DNA of 8,647 bases from UBA2100 sp964399345 (lineage in GTDB: Bacteria; Patescibacteriota; Minisyncoccia; Phycocordibacterales; UBA2100). Positions 5,053 to 8,647 of the stretch are shown here, piece by piece. The stretch is taken from NCBI GenBank assembly GCA_964399345.1, contig CAYNQE010000014.1, forward strand, positions 1-8,647, in the 5' to 3' direction. Position 1 is the stretch's first letter. Each line of letters begins with the position of its first letter. The notes beneath the pieces were generated by a model. It saw only the letters and a program-made list of their open reading frames with translations, did not search any database and was not told where the DNA came from. Both the position numbers and the translations under genes were made by a program.

Positions 5053-6039
5053 ATGTTAAATGAAGAATTAAACAAAAAGATTTTTGATGCAGACGTAGAA
5101 CAAGTTCCACTACGAAATGGTTTCGGCGAGGGATTGGTTGAGGCTGCGGATAATGATAAAAGCATAGTAGGACTTTGTGCTGATTTAACAGGCTCAACGA
5201 GAATGAAAGGTTTTGCCGATAAATATCCCGAGAGATTTGTTCAAATGGGTGTAGCTGAGCAAAACCTAGCAGCAGTAGCCTCAGGTATGGCAGCAAGAGG
5301 TAAAATTCCATTTATAACATCCTACGCAATGTTTTCTCCTGGACGTAACTGGGAACAGATACGAACTACAATCTGCTATAACGACAGACCAGTAAAAGTA
5401 GTAGGAAGTCATGCCGGAGTATCGGTGGGCCCTGACGGTGGAACACATCAGGCAATTGAGGACATCGCAATTATGCGAGTAATTCCACGAATGGTAGTGG
5501 TAGTACCTTGTGATTCAGTTGAGGCTAAAAAAGCAACTCTTAAGATAGCCGAAAATGATTCACCAACATATCTTAGACTAGCAAGAGAGAAGACTCCAAC
5601 AATGACAATAGAAGAAACAGATTTTGAGATAGGGAAGTCGTATGAAATGTGGAGAGGTAAAAAAGTAGACGTTGTTCTAATTGGATGCGGTCCAATACTT
5701 CACAATGTACTCGTTGCAGCCAAGCTCCTAGAAGATGACGGAGTAGGTGTTGTTGTTTTAAATAGTCATACAGTAAAACCCCTAGATGAGAAAAAAATAA
5801 TTGAATTAGCAGAGGAGGCAGGAGCGGTTGTTTCCATTGAAGAACACCAAGGAGCAGGAGGATTGGGGAGTGCTATATCAGAAGTTCTTTCTGAAAATTC
5901 ACCAGTACCAATGGAGTTTGTTGGCGTAAAGGATAAGTTTGGACAATCAGGAACACCTGAACAGTTAATTGAACATTACAATCTCGATAGTGAAAGTATA
6001 ATTGAGGCCGTAAGTAAAGTTTTAAAAAGAAAGAAGTAA
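5053..6039 (+). CDS. Transketolase, C-terminal (pyrimidine-binding) subunit
   Basis: This 328-residue partner supplies the pyrimidine-binding domain and the C-terminal domain of split transketolase. Visible motifs are PLRNGFGEGL (residues 19-28), DLTGSTRMKGF, the catalytic glutamate in MGVAEQNLAA (Glu69), FSPGRNWEQIR, SHAGVSVGPDGGTHQAIEDI, VPCDSVEA, and the Rossmann-like C-terminal part with VVSIEEHQGAGGLGSAISE. Two starts are possible: TTG 5032, inside the previous gene, and ATG 5053, 1 nt after the previous stop. ATG is preferred because the TTG form would add only a polar extension overlapping the first subunit. AAGGAG at 5035-5040 is one of the few Shine-Dalgarno-like strings in the window, but its 12-nt spacing is long. 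The TAA stop (6037-6039) forms the foot of the terminator hairpin. Confidence 0.95.
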   Translation: MLNEELNKKIFDADVEQVPLRNGFGEGLVEAADNDKSIVGLCADLTGSTRMKGFADKYPERFVQMGVAEQNLAAVASGMAARGKIPFITSYAMFSPGRNWEQIRTTICYNDRPVKVVGSHAGVSVGPDGGTHQAIEDIAIMRVIPRMVVVVPCDSVEAKKATLKIAENDSPTYLRLAREKTPTMTIEETDFEIGKSYEMWRGKKVDVVLIGCGPILHNVLVAAKLLEDDGVGVVVLNSHTVKPLDEKKIIELAEEAGAVVSIEEHQGAGGLGSAISEVLSENSPVPMEFVGVKDKFGQSGTPEQLIEHYNLDSESIIEAVSKVLKRKK

Positions 6040-6070
6040 CAAAAAACTCCCAGAAGGGAGCTTTTTGTTA
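6037..6070. terminator. Bidirectional intrinsic terminator between convergent genes
   Basis: TAACAAAAA (6037-6045) pairs with TTTTTGTTA (6062-6070), and CTCCC (6047-6051) with GGGAG (6056-6060), around an AGAA loop, with one A/C mismatch at 6046/6061. The A-run on one side and T-run on the other give a U-tract on both strands. It can therefore stop the transketolase transcript and the opposing pilin transcript, whose stop codon is at 6087-6089. The transketolase stop codon is part of the stem base. Confidence 0.9.
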
Positions 6071-6086
6071 ACGCAATGTTTAGGCC

Positions 6087-6548
6087 TTACGGCTGAACAC
6101 AGTATTCTCCTGCTTGGTCACAGCTTACTGCTCCTCTGTCAGTATCGATGTCACCCGAAAGCACACTATGACTAGTATTTTCAATAGTCGCTCCTAGCAC
6201 GTACTTTGTACAAGCTCCTGAGGCAACAGCACATGTGCCGTTTGCACCTGTTAGGTTGTCATATCCGTAGGCTGCTCCAGTACTTGGATCAGTTGCAACT
6301 GTTGCAATATAACCACCTGATGCTAGTGATGATAGGGCGTCAGGATACTCCGGAGTACTTTGATCATCAAAGAACAATTCTAAGGCAGTTTGTAGCTGCT
6401 TAATATCTGAAATTCTACGAGCATCACGAGATTTCTCTCGAGCTGAGTTTAGAGAGGCTAGTACCACACTTGAAAGAAGGCCAATTATGGCAATAACTAC
6501 TAATAATTCGATCAGTGTGAATCCTCTAGTTTCTTTTAAATTGAACAT
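6087..6548 (-). CDS. Type IV pilin-like protein
   Basis: The 153-residue protein starts with a short prepilin leader, MFNLKETRG, followed by FTLIELLVVIAIIGLLSSVV. This is the class III signal: prepilin peptidase would cut after Gly9, leaving Phe+1 and the conserved Glu+5 (Glu14). The hydrophobic N-terminal helix spans about residues 10-30, followed by the charged SAREKSRDARRISDIKQLQT helix typical of pilins and pseudopilins. The C-terminal domain is Gly/Ser/Thr-rich and carries four cysteines in two C-x6-C pairs (Cys106/113 and Cys143/150), which could form disulfides outside the cell. It is probably a major or minor pilin for attachment, motility or DNA uptake. No assembly genes are nearby. 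It has its own promoter and a terminator shared with transketolase. Confidence 0.92.
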   Translation of the reverse strand: MFNLKETRGFTLIELLVVIAIIGLLSSVVLASLNSAREKSRDARRISDIKQLQTALELFFDDQSTPEYPDALSSLASGGYIATVATDPSTGAAYGYDNLTGANGTCAVASGACTKYVLGATIENTSHSVLSGDIDTDRGAVSCDQAGEYCVQP

Positions 6549-6554
6549 AATAAT

Positions 6555-6560
6555 ATTATA
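6555..6560 (-). promoter_or_regulatory. -10 promoter of the pilin gene, leaderless
   Basis: On the minus strand a perfect TATAAT (6560 down to 6555) lies 6 nt before ATG 6548, in the 29-nt gap behind pfkB. The predicted transcript begins at the start codon. No convincing -35 was seen. The pilin can thus be expressed separately from the kinase upstream of it. Confidence 0.7.
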
Positions 6561-6577
6561 CCTATTTAATAAACACC

Positions 6578-7561
6578 TTATAGCTCTTCAAGTTGATAAC
6601 TTTCAGGCGACTCTTCTAATAATCTCTCTAGTTCTTCGCGTGATAATAATCCTTTCTGTGCACCAATATGTTGGACAACAGACATTGAGTTTATAGGCCC
6701 TCTCCTTAGAGCCTCAGGCAGTTCCATTCCCTCAGCTAACATAGACACAACGGTACTTGAAAATGAATCTCCGGCTCCTGTCCTATCAGTGGGAGGTTTT
6801 GGATCCGGATACATTGGCATTTGCCAATAACCTTCTCCGTTTGAGGCATACGCTCCTCTTGGACCGTCTGTTACTACTGCAATATTTGGACCAAGTGCAC
6901 GAACTCCGTCGATAAGTTCTTTTATATCGTCACTTTTTGAATCCAAGATCCTCTGAGCCTCTTCTTTGTTACAAAAGAAGATCTCACATGCCTCGTAAAT
7001 ATCTTTAATCTTTTCAGAACCTAATGAAATTTGAAAGCTTCCAGGTTGAAATGCCAACTTAACGTTGTTTTCTTTACAGTACTCTGCCAACTGGTGGTGA
7101 TATTCAAGACCGTGCTCGCCAACGCTTGAGAAATATATCCACTCAGGTACCTCTTCAAAGGTTGGAATAGAGTAAGGATATTCGTAGTGTTTAATAAGAA
7201 TAGTTCTCTCAACGCCAAAGCGCAGTACGTAATGATAGTTACTTTGCATTCCTGAGTGCTCTCTAACGTGAGTGGTATCTACTCCTTCTTGCTGTAGAGC
7301 TTCCATTTTCCTCTTTCCAAAGTCGTCATCTCCAATATCAGTTACTAAAGAAGTACTTAGTCCTAGACGGTGGGCAGAAACTGAAGCATTAGGCGCGTTT
7401 CCAACTGCAGGAACTACAGTTACATCTTCATATTCCAGTTTGTCTCCAAAACGTATTCGGATTTCTTCTCCGTGTTCATCTTCTGCAATGTGCACCCCAT
7501 CCTTAAGTTTTATAAACGCATCAGTTACTATGTCTCCTAAGGCAACGAATTTATATTTCAT
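6578..7561 (-). CDS. PfkB-family carbohydrate kinase
   Basis: This 327-residue protein belongs to the ribokinase/PfkB family, which phosphorylates sugars, sugar phosphates or nucleosides with ATP or ADP. It opens with KFVALGDIVTDAF. The first family signature is around GNAPNASVSAHRLGLSTSLV, followed by DIGDDDFG. The second signature is DRTGAGDSFSS (residues 259-269), containing the GAGD anion hole and catalytic Asp265. The NKEEA and VVTDGPRGA segments, also typical, lie before it. The substrate cannot be read from sequence; fructose, fructose-6-phosphate, fructose-1-phosphate or ribose are all possible. Divergent pairing with a fructose-bisphosphate aldolase gene makes a role around fructose phosphates plausible. 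ATG 7561 is supported by a -10 box 6 nt upstream. The C-terminus is acidic (EELERLLEESPESYQLEEL). Confidence 0.9.
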   Translation of the reverse strand: MKYKFVALGDIVTDAFIKLKDGVHIAEDEHGEEIRIRFGDKLEYEDVTVVPAVGNAPNASVSAHRLGLSTSLVTDIGDDDFGKRKMEALQQEGVDTTHVREHSGMQSNYHYVLRFGVERTILIKHYEYPYSIPTFEEVPEWIYFSSVGEHGLEYHHQLAEYCKENNVKLAFQPGSFQISLGSEKIKDIYEACEIFFCNKEEAQRILDSKSDDIKELIDGVRALGPNIAVVTDGPRGAYASNGEGYWQMPMYPDPKPPTDRTGAGDSFSSTVVSMLAEGMELPEALRRGPINSMSVVQHIGAQKGLLSREELERLLEESPESYQLEEL

Positions 7562-7563
7562 AA

Positions 7564-7572
7564 TGATATAAT
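7564..7572 (+). promoter_or_regulatory. Extended -10 promoter of the aldolase gene, leaderless
   Basis: TGaTATAAT (TG 7564-7565, perfect hexamer 7567-7572) ends 6 nt before the aldolase ATG at 7579. It lies entirely in the 17-bp gap between two divergent start codons and overlaps the opposite-strand -10 by five bases. Confidence 0.72.
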
Positions 7573-7573
7573 A
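7568..7573 (-). promoter_or_regulatory. -10 promoter of the PfkB kinase gene, leaderless
   Basis: On the minus strand TATTAT (7573 down to 7568) ends 6 nt before the kinase ATG at 7561. It overlaps the aldolase -10 box (7567-7572), so polymerase can occupy only one of the two at a time. An imperfectly centred inverted repeat ATGAT/ATCAT (7563-7567, 7576-7580) flanks the boxes and could be coincidental. Confidence 0.6.
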
Positions 7574-7578
7574 ACATC

Positions 7579-8430
7579 ATGAAAACACTTAAAGAAGTAA
7601 TGGATGAAGCATTAGAAAACGGAAACGCAGTTGGGCACTTTAATATATCTGACTCAACTCAATTAAACGCAATAGCATTAGCTGCACGTGAATTAAACGT
7701 TCCTGTAATAATTGGAGTCTCTGAAGGGGAGAGTAAATTTGTTGGATTAGAAAAAACGGTCGCAATGGTTAACTCAGTAAGGAAGGAGTATGGAATAGAT
7801 ATTTTCACAAACGCCGATCACGTACATTCAGTTGACGGATGTAAGGCGGCAATTGATGCTGGAATGGATTCCGTAATCTTTGATGGATCAAAACTAACAA
7901 TTGAAGAAAATAAAACTGCGATGAAAGAAGTTGTTGATTACGCAGGAGACACTTTAACTGAAGGGGAAGTTGGATACATAGGCTCATCAAGCAAGATGTT
8001 AGATGAAATTCCCGATGATATAAGTACAACACTACCTTCACCTGGTGATGTTGTCTCCTACATTAATGACACTGGAGTAACAGCAGTAGCCCCTGCCGTA
8101 GGGAATCTTCACGGAATGCTAAAAGGAAGAGATAATCCAGCGCTTAATATTGAATTGATAAAAAGCATGAGAGAGGCAATAGGAAAGGGTGCTGGAATGG
8201 TATTGCACGGTGGCTCAGGACTAACAGACGAGGATTTCAGAGGAGCAATTGAGGCTGGAATGAACGTTGTTCATATAAACACTGAAATACGCAGGGCTTA
8301 CAGAAAGGGAATTGAAGAGGCGCTTGCCTCAAACCCAGAAGAAGTTGCGCCGTATAGGTATCTAGATAAAGGGCGCGATGCAGTTTACGAAGTAGTGCTT
8401 GCAAGATTAAAATTATTTTACAACCTATAA
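7579..8430 (+). CDS. Class II (metal-dependent) fructose-bisphosphate aldolase
   Basis: The enzyme reversibly splits fructose-1,6-bisphosphate into dihydroxyacetone phosphate and glyceraldehyde-3-phosphate. The 283-residue chain has the class II pattern: GHFNISD (residues 19-25), catalytic Asp80 with zinc ligand His81 in NADHVHS, EGEVGYIG (128-135) with the conserved glutamate, GNLHGM (175-180) with zinc ligand His178, and LHGGSG (209-214) with zinc ligand His210. VHINTEIR (231-238) is the substrate phosphate/dihydroxyacetone segment. The usual HxDH is shifted to NADH, as in some shorter aldolases of this class; tagatose-bisphosphate or another aldol substrate cannot be excluded. The start is fixed by an extended -10 box 6 nt upstream. 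It diverges from the PfkB kinase and is followed after 1 nt by a dehydrogenase gene, so those two are probably one operon. Confidence 0.92.
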   Translation: MKTLKEVMDEALENGNAVGHFNISDSTQLNAIALAARELNVPVIIGVSEGESKFVGLEKTVAMVNSVRKEYGIDIFTNADHVHSVDGCKAAIDAGMDSVIFDGSKLTIEENKTAMKEVVDYAGDTLTEGEVGYIGSSSKMLDEIPDDISTTLPSPGDVVSYINDTGVTAVAPAVGNLHGMLKGRDNPALNIELIKSMREAIGKGAGMVLHGGSGLTDEDFRGAIEAGMNVVHINTEIRRAYRKGIEEALASNPEEVAPYRYLDKGRDAVYEVVLARLKLFYNL

Positions 8431-8431
8431 T

Positions 8432-8647
8432 ATGTCAAAAATATTTGTAACTAGAGAAATTCCAAACGAGGGAATTGAACTATTAAAAAACGAAGGTCAC
8501 GAGGTTGTTGTAAGTGAAAAGGATGGAGTGTTAACTAAAGAGGAACTACTTTCTTCTTTAAAAGAAAACAATCCAGACGCAGTTTTATGTCTACTCACTG
8601 ACAAAATTGATGGAGATGTATTCGATGCGGCACCTTCTGCTAAAATT
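8432..8647 (+). CDS. D-isomer-specific 2-hydroxyacid dehydrogenase, N-terminal part (3' partial)
   Basis: The first 72 codons are in the window and the frame is open at the right edge. The sequence MSKIFVTREIPNEGIELLKN, then HEVVVSEKDGVLTKEEL and DAVLCLLTDKIDGDVFDAAP, matches the N-terminal substrate-binding domain of glyoxylate/hydroxypyruvate (D-glycerate) dehydrogenases. These reduce glyoxylate or hydroxypyruvate with NAD(P)H. The NAD-binding GxGxxG motif and the catalytic Arg/Glu/His lie beyond the window, so substrate and integrity cannot be checked. It starts 1 nt after the aldolase stop with no Shine-Dalgarno sequence. A TATAAT at 8426-8431 abuts the ATG, which is too close to serve it as a leaderless promoter, so co-transcription with the aldolase gene is likely. 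Confidence 0.85.
   Translation, partial: MSKIFVTREIPNEGIELLKNEGHEVVVSEKDGVLTKEELLSSLKENNPDAVLCLLTDKIDGDVFDAAPSAKI

Noticed and set aside
8426..8431. TATAAT directly before the dehydrogenase ATG as its promoter
   Set aside because: There is no spacer between the box and ATG 8432, so transcription would start inside the gene; it is more likely a by-product of the aldolase TAA in AT-rich sequence.

Overview
The window looks like a chromosomal segment of an AT-rich, small-genome bacterium of the Patescibacteria/CPR radiation, most likely Parcubacteria-like. The basis is gene content and style: a split transketolase, a Mycobacterium-type RpiB, a short type IV pilin of the kind common in that group, very compact or overlapping genes, almost no Shine-Dalgarno sequences, and -10 boxes sitting 6-7 nt in front of start codons. 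TGA ends two genes (at 2297-2299 and 2728-2730), so the UGA=Gly code of Gracilibacteria/Absconditabacteria does not apply. The lineage is an inference from style, not from a marker gene.

Layout. Positions 1-155 hold the repetitive Glu/Pro/Thr/Val tail of an upstream gene. Positions 156-1000 are a decayed strip: a MazF/PemK-like toxin gene broken by one in-frame TAA (231-638), a GC-rich hairpin over its stop codon, and a remnant of a transposase zinc-ribbon domain (678-950). Positions 1005-6039 carry a plus-strand run of gap (glyceraldehyde-3-phosphate dehydrogenase), a coiled-coil protein, rpiB, a RelB/YafQ-like toxin-antitoxin pair, a small one-helix membrane protein, a divergent ribulose-phosphate 3-epimerase, and the two halves of transketolase. 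The run ends in a near-symmetric bidirectional terminator that also serves the convergent minus-strand type IV pilin gene (6087-6548). A PfkB sugar kinase (minus, 6578-7561) and a class II aldolase (plus, 7579-8430) diverge from a 17-bp gap. A hydroxyacid (glycerate/glyoxylate-type) dehydrogenase begins at 8432 and runs off the window.

The metabolic genes fit together as a non-oxidative pentose phosphate/lower glycolysis module. RpiB and Rpe interconvert pentose phosphates, and transketolase links them to glyceraldehyde-3-phosphate and fructose-6-phosphate. The aldolase and a PfkB kinase handle hexose or heptose phosphates, and GAPDH drains the triose phosphate. No transaldolase is visible in the window.

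The most striking feature is regulatory. Seven start codons are each preceded by a TATAAT-like -10 box with a 6- or 7-nt spacer, which places the predicted transcription start on or within a base or two of the start codon. This indicates systematic leaderless transcription. Two of these boxes, on opposite strands, overlap inside the 17-bp gap between pfkB and the aldolase gene. I saw no RNA genes, no CRISPR array and no complete insertion sequence. I did not find a clearly new multi-gene system; the toxin-antitoxin insertion, the promoter architecture and the divergent epimerase are the parts most worth checking.
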